Part shown: in pieces, positions 48,284-60,288 of the stretch
How the letters are laid out: the number at the start of each line of letters is the position of its first letter
How positions within the stretch are numbered: the stretch's first letter is position 1
NCBI GenBank assembly: GCA_036583965.1
Contig: JAZBQD010000021.1
Span: forward strand, 17,589,266-17,653,265
Length of the DNA stretch: 64,000 nucleotides
From: Prunella strophiata
Taxonomy: Eukaryota > Chordata > Aves > Passeriformes > Prunellidae
Direction: 5' to 3'
Notes under the pieces: model-generated
What the model was told of the DNA's origin: nothing
Seen by the model: only the letters and a program-made list of their open reading frames with translations
Databases searched by the model: none
Program-made: the position numbers and the translations under genes

Positions 48284-48588
48284 GGGATGTGTCACACAAA
48301 CGACACAATGTGGACAGCAGCTCTCTGCAAGGTGCAAGAGAGTAAAAAGAGAGAGTTTATTGAATCTGACTCCATTTATAGTTTTCTGAAATCCCAGTGT
48401 CATTGGAGGGTGACAGTGCCACCTCCTCAATGCCACTGGACAACTCAACAGTCCATCAAGTTGCTCTTCCTCCATAGAGGAATGCAAAACAATAAGTTAT
48501 TTACAAAAAGTGTGTGAGAAAGTTCTGCACAAGAATGTAAACATCAGAAGGCTTTAGAGAAACTTGAAAAAATCAGGGCGACAGGGAT
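48284..48588 (-). mobile_element. solo LTR with a perfect 6-bp target-site duplication (ERVK-like)
   Basis: The direct repeat GGGATG (48284-48289 and 48583-48588) flanks a 293-bp element, 48290-48582. Its minus strand starts TGTCGCCCTGATTTTTTCAA and ends TTTGTGTGACA, so both TG and CA termini are present. It carries ACTATAAATGG (TATA) and, close by, TCAATAAACTCTCTCTTTTT (poly(A) signal, + TTTATT at 48356-48361). A 6-bp duplication is typical of class II (ERVK/alpharetroviral) elements. The body is a single LTR, so the provirus has been lost by LTR-LTR recombination. Confidence 0.88.
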
Positions 48589-49136
48589 GGGCAGGGCTGC
48601 AGAGCCTGGCACAGAGACATTCCCCCAAAATCACTGAGCTGAGCTTCTGACTTTGCCTGGCAAAGGACACACCCTTCCAAGGAGGCTCTGTCCCTTCCCA
48701 GGGAAGTGGCTCCTCAAGAGAAGGCAGGATTGGAGGTTTGTGTCCAGCTTCTGCAGTTAATCCAGAGACATCCCAGAGCCAAAGCCATGCTCAGCCTGCA
48801 GAGCAAAGCCTGAAGCACAGCACAGAGCAGGATCTGCCCAACACCACCAGGAACAAAACTGGGACTGGATCCTAAATAAGCATCTATTGCTGCTAGCAAA
48901 TGAATCACATGAGAGATGCAAAGCTTGGAATTCTCTTCCCTCAGGAGAACCTGGGACAAGTAAAGAACCAATCACAAAAGGCTGTTGACAGCAAATGAAA
49001 CAGATCCATGGTTTGATATTGGAGAATTGATCACAGGGAATAATATAACAAAATATTACAAAGAGGAAGACAGACCATTTAAGGCTGAAAACCCCAATTC
49101 TTGGGGTTTTGTTGGAATAGGTGTTGTTGGAACCTA
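48589..49136. other. unique spacer with a short perfect dyad
   Basis: No gene is recognised. AAAACCCCAA-TTC-TTGGGGTTTT at 49088-49110 is a perfect 10-bp stem with a 3-nt loop, just outside the next LTR. Confidence 0.5.
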
Positions 49137-49645
49137 TGTTTAAGGCTGCCCTAGAACAGAGGCTGGACAGAGTTAAAGAATAAAGCAGGGATTTATTTAT
49201 TATTATTAATTATAAATCCAGGGATTTATGGATCCACCTTGGGCAGCACAAGAGCCCAGCCAGGGCTGCACCCAAGATGAACCAAAATGGGCACAAAATG
49301 AACCCAAGATGAACCAAAATGGTCCCAAAATGCACGAGCGCTCACGGGGTCTCTCCCTTGGATCAGCTCTGCTCCATTTGCACCTTGGAGTTCATTGTCC
49401 CATTCCAGCTTTAGCCCCTGCAGTCCCACCCTGCTTGTTTTTCTCTCCTCAGCCCACGCTGTTTGTGCTCTTGGGCTGAGATTTGGATCATTTGTCCTTG
49501 GTGCCCAGCTGGAGCAGGAATTGTTTTGTCTCCCTGCTCTGTGCACAGAGCTCACCATCCCCTGATGTGAAGCTCAGCCCCACACACTGAAGCAGCACAG
49601 AATGTGAAAAATAGAAAAGCTAAACCTGAGGCACCAGCACGAACA
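49137..49645 (-). mobile_element. solo LTR, same family as 12176-13806, unexpanded
   Basis: It shares both flanks of the 12-kb element, including GAGCGCTCACGGGGTCTCTC, CTCCATTTGCACCTTGGAGT, TTTGGATCATTTGTCCTTGG and TGTGCACAGAGCTCACCATC. The minus strand starts TGTTCGTGCTGGTGCC and ends near CAGCCTTAAACA. Only two copies of the 32-bp motif are present (49268-49333), the second diverged. Near the AATAAA there is a local AT-rich duplication (49190-49230). This copy shows the ancestral state from which the 37-copy array grew. No clear target-site duplication is visible. Confidence 0.75.
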
Positions 49646-51689
49646 TTTCTATCCTAAAGAAAGACACTTTGTGCTCTTTAGCACATCACACTGCTTTCCT
49701 GTGTGACCAAAATGTCATTAATGCTGCAGTACAGAATTGGAACACAGAGCACCCAAACCTGCTCAGCTGAGCACAAAACCCTGAGCAGACAGTGAGGTAA
49801 TGCCCATAAAACTTCCACACTTGGATGTGGAATTCATCATGGCTCAGAGGCTATTTAACATCCCAGATAAAACTTCTGAGGGAGGATTCTGAGGTGCACA
49901 TTAAGAACAAAGTCCTGTTTCATCTTTTCACCAAATCAGTGACAAAAAAAACCCACAAAAGGTCAAGCAAACCCTCAAAGTTTGTGTGAGACAACCCTAC
50001 ACAAACACAGAGACAAAAAGAGGTAACTGAATGGTCAGTGATGATAAAATATGTATTATCATATATTTAATCTAAAAGACAAGCTAATGCTCAGTTAAAA
50101 ATAACCCTGAAAGTCCATTAGCAGTTGTTAGGAACTGATTTGGGCTGCACTATCTCAAAAGTCCTTTGGGTCCAGGAAAACAGCAGCTCCTTAAATCTTA
50201 GCTGACATCTGGTGGCAAATTTGGCATTTTCTGATATATGGGGCTTTGCAAATCTGAGCAGGTTCAAATATGAAATAAAGGATTGATTATGAGCTTTTCA
50301 TAGGTGGATTTTTTTGTGGTATTGGAAGAGGAAGGAGACACTTCTCATTGCATTTTTGGGCAATTCCACCTTTAGACCTGCTCATCAGGCACAGTTCCAG
50401 ATAGGAAAGCTTACTAAGAGTGCCAAGTGAGCTTGGGCTATCATATATCAAAATATAGAGAGGAACAATTTAATTTATAACAGCAAAACGTTTAAATGCA
50501 GCTAACCAAGTGAACTCTCTCAATCCATTTATTCCCCAAAATCTGTAATTCGTGTGTTTTATGTGACAAAAAAAAAGATAGCTACACATCCATAGCTAAT
50601 GGATTGAACATTTTGGTGGGTTTTTTTGGTTTTTTTTTTTTGATGACTTTAACAGTATTACAGGCACGCAAATAATTTGAAATTACTTTTTCAAGGCTAG
50701 CACAGTGTTTTAATAGTCTTCTTTGTGTCAACCACCTGCCAAAACTTTAGCTGAATCAAGCAGTTCCAGATCATTGGAACTCTAATTATTATAAGCACAA
50801 GTGACTTTTGGAGCAGCAGTGAGCTCTCCATGATAGCGTTGGCAAGAGCTCTCCAGGCAAATGAATTAAACTCCACTTGCTGCTCCTGACTGCCAGGTCA
50901 TTCCCCATTTTCCGACCCTCTGCTTTCACCAGAAATTGGTGCTGGTGCAGAATGCTTCCAGCATGAAAGGAGTAATTTTTAAAATTAAAAAAAAAAACCA
51001 AAAAAAAAAAAACCAAAAAAAAAAAACCACCTCAAAATAAAAAAAAATAATAATAAAAAACTAACAAAAAAACAACAACAAAACAAAACAAACAAAAAAA
51101 TGACAATGACAAACCAAGCTGATACCCAAAGCTGTGTTTAGTCAGAATGCAATCAGCATTTTTTATTGCCTGTTCCAAATGCAGAGCAGGACACAAACAC
51201 CTTTGGTAGCTCTGGTCCCCCCTCTATTAACACCACTCACAGGCTGAGACAGGAAAGCAACTGGAACATAAACAGTTCATTTTCTGCCTCCACGCTCTGA
51301 TTAAATCTTTATTCTGCAATCAGACCACAGTGGTTTGTTGGGTCATGACTTACCTGCTCAACAAGAGGGAATTCCCAGCACAGCAGCAAGGTGGGAGACA
51401 ATTTTCAAAGGATGCCAGGATGAGGAGAATTCAGAATTATTACCATTCCTGAGACATTTTCAATGATATTTGCAATTTCCCCTGAGACAGCATTTAGAAA
51501 CAACACATCCACATTACACAGTGTCATTTCTCACCTTGAGATGTTGTTGCAGTGAGAGATTTGTGTTCATTCATCAAGGATCACTACAGCATGGTAAAAT
51601 CTATTGTATTGGAAAGTAAAGAGTGGGTGAAAATCAGAATAAAGTCCACAAATCTGGGCTGTTGGCTTCCAATTAGACAGACAACATCA
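49646..51689. other. unique noncoding DNA
   Basis: No gene is recognised. A T-run lies at 50618-50640 and an A-rich low-complexity tract at 50984-51103. Confidence 0.5.
50984..51103 (+). repeat. A-rich low-complexity tract
   Basis: Runs of 8-12 A are separated by CC or single C, T or G, then (AAC)n- and (AAAAC)n-like sequence. It may be a degenerate poly(A) tail, but no retrogene body precedes it. Confidence 0.8.
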
Positions 51690-51868
51690 GAGAGTCACAG
51701 AATATCACAGAATTAACTGGGTTAGAAAAGACCTTTGAGATCATCAAGTCCAACCTATGACCTAACACCACCTTGAGAGCCAGAGCATGGCCCTGAGTGC
51801 CACATCCCAACTTGGAAGGGACCCATAAGGATCACTGAGTGCAGCCCCTGCTCCTTGCAGGGTCAGTG
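51690..51868 (-). mobile_element. CR1 LINE 3' fragment(s)
   Basis: The + strand reads AGAGTCACAGAATATCACAG, GTTAGAAAAGACCTTTGAGA, TCATCAAGTCCAACCTATGA and CCTAACACCACCTTG, the reverse complement of a CR1 3' end. From about 51807, ACTTGGAAGGGACCCATAAG and GATCACTGAGTGCAGCCC look like the start of a second CR1 3' end, so two fragments may be joined or nested. No reading frame survives. Confidence 0.88.
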
Positions 51869-52220
51869 ATGCAGAAATTCAGGCTCCTGTGTCCTTCCAG
51901 CAGGTCAGGAGCACTGTGCTCACACAGTGCTGTAAATACTGACAGTGCTCACAGGGCTACAATGGAAACTGCAAATCTCACTGGGGCTTCATTTCACTCC
52001 TAAATTAAAATGCTGTGCCAAGCTATGTGATTTTCTGGGATTATTCTTCAGAAAACTATGAAACAACTCTTCCTCTCTCCTAAAATTCTGTCACAAATCT
52101 CTCAGTGACTTTCAGCTGTTAAGCAGAGTGAAGGTTATTAAACAGTTAAAATCAAGTCTATTGTTAAAATAATTCTGTGCTGCTAACTAAGTGTCAAAAA
52201 CAAAACCAAGGCTTCTGACC
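51869..52220. other. unique spacer
   Basis: About 350 bp of AT-moderate sequence. Nothing is recognised. Confidence 0.45.
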
Positions 52221-53085
52221 GAGGTTGTTTTTGGGGCCAGTCCATCCCAAAGCAATACTGCTGTGAAATTGCAGCTTTTGCTGCAATTGAGGTTGGTGTG
52301 GAGGCCAATCCACCCCAAAGCCACCCTGCTGAGAAACTTTGCAATTTTTGCTGTAGTTGAGGTTATTTTTTGGGGCAAATCCATTTCAAAGCAATACTGC
52401 TGTGAGATTGAAATTTTTGCTGTAGTTGAGGTTGGTTTTGGGGCCAATCCATCCCAAAGCTGTGAAATTGCAACTTTTGCTGTAGTTGAGGTTGGTTTTG
52501 GGGCCAATCCATCCCCAAGCTGTGAAATTGCAACTTTTGCTGTAGTTGAGGTTGGTTTTGGGGCCAATCCATCCCCAAGCTGTGAAATTGCAACTTTTGC
52601 TGTAGTTGAGGTTGGTTTTGGGGCCAATCCATCCCCAAGCTGTGAAATTGCAACTTTTGCTGTAGTTGAGGTTGGTTTTGGGGCCAATCCATCCCCAAGC
52701 TGTGAAATTGCAACTTTTGCTGTAGTTGAGGTTGGTTTTGGGGCCAATCCATCCCCAAGCTGTGAAATTGCAACTTTTGCTGTAGTTGAGGTTGGTTTTG
52801 GGGCCAATCCATCCCAAAGCTGTAAAATTGCAACTTTTGCTGTAGTTGAGGTTGGTGTGGAGGCCAATCCATCCCAAAGAAGTACTGCTGTGAAATTCCA
52901 ACTTTTGCTGTAGTTGAGGTTATTTTTGGGGCAAATCCATCCCAAAGAAATACTGCTGTGAAATTGCAACTTTCGCTGTAGTTGAGGTTGTTTTTTGGGG
53001 CCACTCCATCCCCAAGCTGTGAAATTGCAACTTTTGCTGTAGTTGAGGTTGGTTTTGGGGCCAATCCATCCCCAAGCTGTGAAAC
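52221..53085 (-). repeat. 60-bp minisatellite, about 14 copies
   Basis: GTTGAGGTT-type words recur 14 times. The central copies (about 52424-52844) are spaced exactly 60 bp apart and several are identical. Copies toward both ends are 66-72 bp, carrying an extra AATACTGCTG-like block, and are more diverged. This pattern suggests the centre was amplified from a shortened unit. Each unit holds TTGGGG...CCCCAA, a 6-bp stem. Because 60 is a multiple of 3, long frames on both strands (up to 314 codons, minus) encode a regular 20-residue period, but they start and end in the array and have no known domain. Confidence 0.96.
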
Positions 53086-56060
53086 TCTGCAGCTCCCTGT
53101 GAGTGGCAGTGTTTGTCTCCTGTACAGCCACCCTTCCTCCCCAGCCTCAGTCACCCCCAAGTGTTCCCAAACCCTTCTGAACCTGAGAAGGAAAAACTCC
53201 TCTCCACTTTTGAGGCACAAGGCACATTTCATCTGCACACACCGTGCTTTATTCCTGCAGCTTTCATCCCGTGCTCTTCTTCTGCCATCCTCCTGGGGAC
53301 AGATAGCAGAGCAGGGCTTCTCTGCACTCTGAAAAAGTTCCCGAGTGCTAATCCCCAGGAATGCAGCAATTATCTCCTCCCAGACAGGTGTTAAACGCTG
53401 CCTTCCGAGAGATTATCCCGTCCTCTCTCATCCCCTCCTGCCCTAGCTGTTCCAGGCACAACAGTAAATAGAATTTAGCACTATCTCAATAGGGAAAGAG
53501 GAGTCATTAGCTCCTGATACCATGACGGGGATTCTGAGTAAAGTGAGGATCAGCCAACTTCGTACCAGCTCAGTCCTTTACTTACAGTAAGGTGAAAAAG
53601 AATTTTTTTTTTTTTTCCTATGGAAAGCTTTTGAAGGGTTTCATTTCTTCCTCAAGATTTTTGTTATTTTCCTTGCCCTATTTTCTCCTCCCATGTATCA
53701 AAATGGCAAAGTGGAAAAGAAGATGGATTGAAGTCACACGCATACCAAAAAAACCACCAGAAGTAAAAATTGCAGAATAATAACTTGCTTCAAATTTCCA
53801 ATACTAACAACAACACAGCAACATTCTTATTAAGAAACCATGATCTATTAATTCACTGTTCAACAAAGACACCTGTGTCTCCCTTTACCACTCAGCTTCT
53901 GAAAGCAGATATGAAAGAACAGCTTATTCAACTGCCATTACAGATTTTCAAAGCACAAACTCTTCCCTTAGGGCTCTCATGTCTCCTCTTTTCACACCAG
54001 CAGTGATTTCAGTGCTGCTCAGATACTTTCCCTCACCCCCTTGAGTTTTTTTTTTTACCCAGACCCCAAACTTTCCATCGAGCAAGACCAGCACAGGTGA
54101 TGCAGCAGCAGCTGCTCCAGATGTCAGAGCTGAGGATGAGCACCCAGGAGGAGCAGCAGACACACAGCAGAGCCTCTGGAGCTGCTCTCCTCTCACCTGG
54201 GCACACTAAACTGAGCTCACTGGGATCTGCAGCAGAGCCAGAGCGAGTTTAGGTTCTGCCTCAGCCAAAATTTAAGGAAATAGAGCAAAGGGAGGGTGGT
54301 TTGGGTTTATGGCTCTCTGTTCCTGCCCTCGAAGGAGCAGCTGTTTGTGGCCAGGTGCAGGACCACAAGCTGCAGTTCTCACTCCCCTTGCACAGCCCTC
54401 ACCTGCAGACTGAAAGGATTTTCTGTGTGAGCAGGATGCAAAGCCAGGCTGTCAATCAGCCAGCATTATCCCTCTGGGTGCCATGTTCCCATGTGATGTT
54501 TATGAAATATGGAAAATGAGAGCATCAGCATCATACCTGCACCCAGTTATATTGAGCAGTGCCAGCTTTCCTACAAGCTCAGCATTACATCTCCCTTACA
54601 CACCTCACAGCCTCTCCTGGCTTTTATCTGCAATTTATTCATGTTCTTCCCATCCTCCCTGGGGAGGTGCATTCAATCATAAGGATATGTTTACTCCTTT
54701 TTGACCAGAACCTACTTTTCAATTAGCTCTGGCTATTTTTCCTGGCACCACTTGCTGCTGCTGGAAGGATTCCCCATGGAAATGTTCTTCTCAAATCTGC
54801 TTTGCCTCCTGGTGACAGGAGGAATTTTACATCCCTTACCCAGCCAAAATTTGTCCTTCTCTTTAGGAAACCAGTTCTTGTACAATTAAAATGGTTTTCC
54901 TACAATGGAATGAAAGGATTGAATTGTCCCTGATTTAATTTCCCTGCCCCTGCTGCCTTGACCTTCTGTCACCACGAGCACAGCATTAAGGAGGATACTG
55001 GAATATTCCTTTTTTACCTGTAGCTTTCATCTTTTAATTAATTGGAATTTTTAAAAATAACAGTTTTCACTGGAAAATGATGAGCTTGCAGTCAGAGTGG
55101 GGAACTGAAAGTTCCCTCCCATCCTAAACCATTCCATGGATCAATGGGCACCAGCAGGGAAGCACAGGCACAGGAAATTCTCAGCTGCTCACCAAAAGAT
55201 AGGGCAGGGTGGGCAAGAGCCCATGAACACCTGAACCTTTCCATCAGGGGAGGGAGAATGGACAATGCCATCAGACCTGGGAAGTCTTTCTTTAGAAAAA
55301 CAGCAGAGGAAAGACAGGACAAGCACAGTGAGGTCATGGTAAAACTGTAAAGTTCTCTGATTCCTCATGTTTGCTTGAAAATCAGAACTCCCAGACAGAG
55401 TTTATGGCTTTCTAAAAAACTTAAAATCAGGGGAAAGTTTGCTATTACCTATTTCCACAAAACCACACCAACCATTGATACTCATCAGACTTTCATAAAC
55501 AACACAGCACAGCTCATAACATTTCCAGAAATCTTACAACCACAGCAGCAAGGAATTTACTGCCGCCTTTAACAACAAACTAAAACTCCAATAACTCCCA
55601 GGAGACATCAGTGGCCTTGTTTGAACTGAAACTGAATCACTGGCCAAGGCCTGGCTCAGGTTAAATCCCTTTTAAACCAAAGTTCCTCCTCTGCTTCCCT
55701 CACTCACAGCTCTCATGACTCATTTTAGGGCACACCATAAAGTCCACAGCTTTGGGTTTTCCCCTTCACCAAGCTGGTGTGACATTTGCCAAATCTGTTA
55801 TTGCCACCACTGTAAAAAAACCTTTAACAGGAAACTCTGACATTTAGTTTCAGATGGTCCAGGACATGTCATTAAATACATAAATGGGGTTTTCTACTTC
55901 ATTACTAAATGCTGGAGAGCACTGATCCTATAAGCAAGTAAGACATTTCTGGAGAATCAACACAAGCTACTAGAGGGTGGTGAGGGTAAAAAGCTGCTGT
56001 GCAGAATTCCAAAGCTCCTGGAAGTTCTGCCACCTCCACATTTGCCCAGGAACAAGTGTC
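53086..56060. other. unique noncoding DNA
   Basis: No gene is recognised. The 53340-53590 stretch is richer in CpG and intact motifs than its surroundings and is listed separately. A T-run lies at 53604-53616 and another at 54045-54055. Confidence 0.5.
53340..53590. promoter_or_regulatory. candidate conserved noncoding stretch with K50-homeodomain words
   Basis: It contains CTAATCCCC and GATTATCCCG (OTX/PITX-like TAATCC words), an E-box CAGGTG, and several CpGs (CCCGAG, AACGCTG, CCGAGAG, TCCCGTC, GACGGGG, TTCGTACC) in an otherwise CpG-depleted region. No open coding exon with good splice sites is evident. It is an enhancer candidate by composition only. Confidence 0.2.
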
Positions 56061-56232
56061 ACCTTTTTTGGGTTTATTTGGTATTTTTTGTTTGTTTGGG
56101 GTTTTTTTTGTTGTTGTTGTGTTTTGTTTTTTGTTTGTGTGGGGGTTTTTTTGTGGTTGTTTTGGTTTTTGTTGTTGTTTCTTGGTTTTTTTTTGGTTTT
56201 TGTTTTTGGTTTGGTTTGGTTTTATTTTTTTC
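56061..56232 (+). repeat. T/G-rich low-complexity tract
   Basis: About 170 bp are nearly all T and G, in runs such as GGTTTTTTTTG and TTGTTGTTGTTG. Frames through it (F/V/C/W-rich on +, K/Q/N/P-rich on minus) account for the 237- and 267-codon frames at 55905-56780, which I do not regard as genes. Confidence 0.9.
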
Positions 56233-57867
56233 AATGCAATGACCAAAAAAAAATAGTTCAGAGGCTTCATTTCTATGCAGTTAACACGACACCACCTTTC
56301 AGAATGTTTATTCCTGCCTGGATTATTTTTCTCTCCAAGCCAGCAGCTGCCCCTGCAGCAAGGCAATATTCTCCTTTCCTTGCCAGAGGCTCCTGTGACC
56401 TGAGCTTGGCACTCTGGGCATGTTTCATTAATGCTCACACTGACACAAGCCACTGGCAGCCAGATTTTGCTCTTGCCATTGCCTCTGGTGTCAGAAAACC
56501 CAGTGGTGATGTACAGCTGAGCTTGGGGACATGCACTGGCTGTAACACAGAGACAGAAAGCAACCACAGGGACAGGGAAATATCCACAAATGACCCTGAA
56601 AAGAATGAACTCAGGCACAAAGGACCTTGGACCCTGCCAGAGGCTCCTTCAGCACAGAAATCAGGGCTAGAGCAGAATATCCAGGCCTCCAAGCACTTTA
56701 GTTGGGATCAGAACAGTGTTGGTTTTTATTACATTTGGAAGTTATGGACCATTTTTCTTGAGCTTGCCATTAGAATTTAGACAAACACACTGGGCAAGGT
56801 GAACCCCTGAGCACTTCCCATCTCACTGGGGCATAGGGAACACTATTCACAATTGGTATTTCAGCAGCAGAACTTGATTTTTAGGTGGCACCAATAAAAT
56901 TACATCCTACAAAACAATAGCAACTTCTCCTTTTGACAGAAGCATGTATAAATTTATTATCCCAAGTAGCCTGGAGTCTGCTAAGGAGCTCACAGGCCTT
57001 TGATCACAGCTTTGCTCAATCTCTCCAGAACTTCAGCATGATTGTATTAGCAATGGTTGGTATTAAACCTAAAGAATTCTGTCCTGTGGCATATCCCTGA
57101 CTCAGTATTATGTCACCTTCTCTCTTGGGAGGACTGAATGCTGTGAAAGTCAACTTCAGTTCAACATAACCAGGAAAAGCACTCACTTTTTTTTCCTTTT
57201 TATACTTTTTTTTTACTTATAGCCTGTTGTCAAATACCATATTAGAAACTTAGGAACAATGTCTTTGGATTAGCAATTTCTGTCCACAAATCCTGAGTGA
57301 CACACTGTGCAATAAAATATTCATCTAGAATTTATTTTTAGGACTATCATTCCCTCTGTCCTGCCCATGACAAAGTTAGTTCACACCTCCTCTGAATGCT
57401 TTTTAAATCAGCACTTGAAACAAAAGGATGACTGGATACAGTTTTTGTTTTGATTTATATATTTAGTATGTAATTACTTACTAAATAAGCACTGAATGAG
57501 GTAACCAGTTCAGGGTAGAGCTCTATAAAGCACAAGCTGCAGCATCAAAATTCTCAGGAAATGAAGGCAGAAGGACAAAGCAGCCACTTCAGACTGAGCA
57601 GGAATAGTTAGCTGTATTAACTTTCAGCACAGAGCCTTGTTTTCACCTTCCTCCTTGCCAGGGTTTGAGAAGCATCCTGTGCAAGAAGCTGTGCTGGCTA
57701 ATCCAGATTGCCTGACAAGCAATGCAAGTTTGGAGAAAATGCCTCCAGGTAACCCAGCACCACCCAGGCCACAGCTCACACACCAAGGTGAGGAGCTTTG
57801 CAGCTTCCCAAATGAATTAATGCAGCTCCCTACTCCCAAGAATTTGCTTTCTAAACCCTTGGTCCAA
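56233..57867. other. unique noncoding DNA
   Basis: No gene is recognised. T-runs occur at 57187-57220. Confidence 0.5.
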
Positions 57868-58427
57868 TGTTAGAATCCAAAATGCAAAGAGCTCTCAGAA
57901 TTTAAGTGCTGTAAGCCCAAGCTCACAATTAAACACAAGATTTGATTTGAGACCTTAGAAAAGACTTCCAAACTTAAATCCTAGAAGTGAGAATGTGGAT
58001 TTATAGTTTAAAACAGAGACACATTAAACTAAGTTAGAGTTTTAAAATTTAAGATATAGAAAAAATAAACTACAGAAATAAACAAAGAGATTAGCATACA
58101 GTACTGTAAGTTTGTGTATCATAATATGATTAACTAAAAAAGCTTACACAGTAGCATAAGTCCATAAAACAAAATATTTAAGAATTAGATCAAAAACATA
58201 AATATCCTTATTAACAGTGTTTTATTAGTTTTATTTATTTAATAACTCCTTAAAAGGTCTTGTAACTAAGGGTCTTGTAACCTTCTAAACCATACTAAAA
58301 CAATGTAAACCGAATTTCATCCTTCCTACCTATATAGAAAATAAAAAAAATAAACCACATCATCAAAACCAATTCCAAAGTCCCATCTCAAATTCCTTGT
58401 AAAATTCCCCACAAATAAATCATCACA
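57868..58427 (+). mobile_element. degenerate solo LTR, same family as 14008-14461
   Basis: It aligns with the 14.0-kb element and is longer because of insertions around 58010-58090 and 58235. It starts TGTTAGAATCC, ends CATCATCACA, and has AAAAAAATAAACCACAT near the 3' end. GTCCA occurs just before (57862-57866) and directly after it (58428-58432), a plausible 5-bp target-site duplication with one extra A before the TG; 5 bp is usual for ERVL-type elements. Confidence 0.65.
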
Positions 58428-60287
58428 GTCCAGAGCAGGAGTCCCTAGAGCTGATGAATTCTGTGAGGAACAGCCCCGTGCAGGACCAAGGGCAGAAGGC
58501 AGGAATGGGGGTTTGAGGGTTTGGGTTTAGGCAGTGATTTATGGGAGGCTCTGTGGGTTAAGAGGGATTTTCAGCATTGCTGCTCCTGTTAAAGGCTTCA
58601 GACACCTGTGATGGGAACCACCCCAGAATCCCCCAGTGTGGGTGAAACCCTGGCCCCAGCAGAAGGGAGCTTTGCCTTTGTCCTGAGCTGCTGGAGGATT
58701 GCAGGCTGGCTGCTCAGAGCACAGAAATCCCCCTTCACAACCCTTGGGATTCCTTTGTCAGACCTCCTGAGCTCTTAAAAACCTGCATGAGAAAGCTTTG
58801 GAAGGGCAGTTGAAGAATTAATTTGACTACAACTGAATCTGTCCAATCAAGACCACCCCTTTCAGTTTTGTGATCTTTGGAGCATCAACCCTTTCCTTCC
58901 ATGAGATTTGGGAACAGCCAACTTTTCAGATGGCCATGGGCCAGCTGCAGCCACCCTGGACTGACAGATGTGAGTGAAAGTACACAGAGAGCTCCATTGT
59001 TTGACCTACAGGGAAATTATTGTGTCACCCAACAGGCAATAATATCCATTTCAACAAAAAAAAATATATATATATATATATGTGCACAAACACATATGTA
59101 GGTGCTATCCTCTCTAGCAATTCTTTAATATTAATACCTTTACCAGGAAACACTGGTAGTAAAGAAGCTGGAAAAAGGGCAAGAAAAATCTCCCTATATT
59201 CCCAGATGTCATTTTAACAACGACTGATATATTACAATTGTATGCACTTTTTAACTGTGAGTAAAACAGCCATTACACTTGTTACATTTTATGGGCAGTG
59301 TTATTGGAGAGAAAATGGCTTTGACAATATATATTTGAGAAATTGTTGCTCTTATTCACAATTCATGAGTGCAGCCTTCCTGCAATATATCAAAGCTACA
59401 GCCAGGCTTCCATCATGGTGCATTTTAGGCAACAGCTCAGCTGTGAGGCTGTGGTTTTCATAGAATAAAAAATCAAAATATACCCCTCAGGGGTGGGGGC
59501 AGAGTGTTTGGCTGGTGGCAAAAAGAGGGATTGAATTAAAGCTTTTTATAAAGCTTAAGTTTTTCCTGAAGCCCCAAGATTTTGGGATTTCACAACTGGC
59601 CTGAACAGAGTCACAAAATCCAGAGAGTGGGAATACATTAGCTGCAAAGGAGGGGAATTGTAACTGCCTGATCTCCATTTTGTCCAGATGATATTGCTCT
59701 TTTCTTGATTAAAAACAAACAAAAAAACAAAAACACACAACCAAAAAAACCCTAAAATAAAAAACTAAAATTCGTAGGTATTAAGTAGAGCTCAATAACA
59801 GAACAAAAGCAATATGGGAACACAACTAACATAAAATACAAAAAACCCTTCTGCAAATGGGCTTATTAGATAGTCATTAATTGCATGGTTATTTCTTTTA
59901 AAGGCAAAATTAAGGCTGAGAAGTGGAAAACTCCAAAAGAGCCATGAATCTGGACACCCCCAGTGTCTACCCAAAGTATATCTCTGCATATTTTATAAAC
60001 ATTCACACACAGAGTGCATGTGGAGGATTGGGAAGCAGCAATTCCCATTTAATGCTCCCTTCCTGTCCCCTGCTCAGGAAACAGAGCATCCAGGAGAGCT
60101 GTGAGTGTCAGCACATGAGAGGAAGAGCTGCAGGTTTGAGCAGAGCTGCTGCCCTCAGCTCCAGGGGAAAGGGACATTCAGAGCTGTGACCTTGGTTAAA
60201 TAAATCTCTACCCTCACTTGCTCACAAAGCTCACTGCAGTTCTCCAGGTCTGTCCAAAGCATTTTTCTCACACATACCAAATGCTTG
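58428..60287. other. unique noncoding DNA
   Basis: No gene is recognised. A (TA)n microsatellite lies at 59064-59082 and an A-rich tract at 59708-59768. Confidence 0.5.
59064..59082. repeat. (TA)n microsatellite
   Basis: Nine or so TA dinucleotides follow an A-run and precede TGTGCACAAACACATATG. Confidence 0.9.
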
Positions 60288-60288
60288 G

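Noticed and set aside
52187..53238. Repeat-protein frames of 171-314 codons on both strands
   Set aside because: They coincide with the 60-bp minisatellite, whose period is a multiple of 3. Frames are open on both strands at once, and the peptide has no known fold.
55905..56780. 237- and 267-codon overlapping frames
   Set aside because: Both run through a T/G-rich low-complexity tract and have no recognisable domain outside it.
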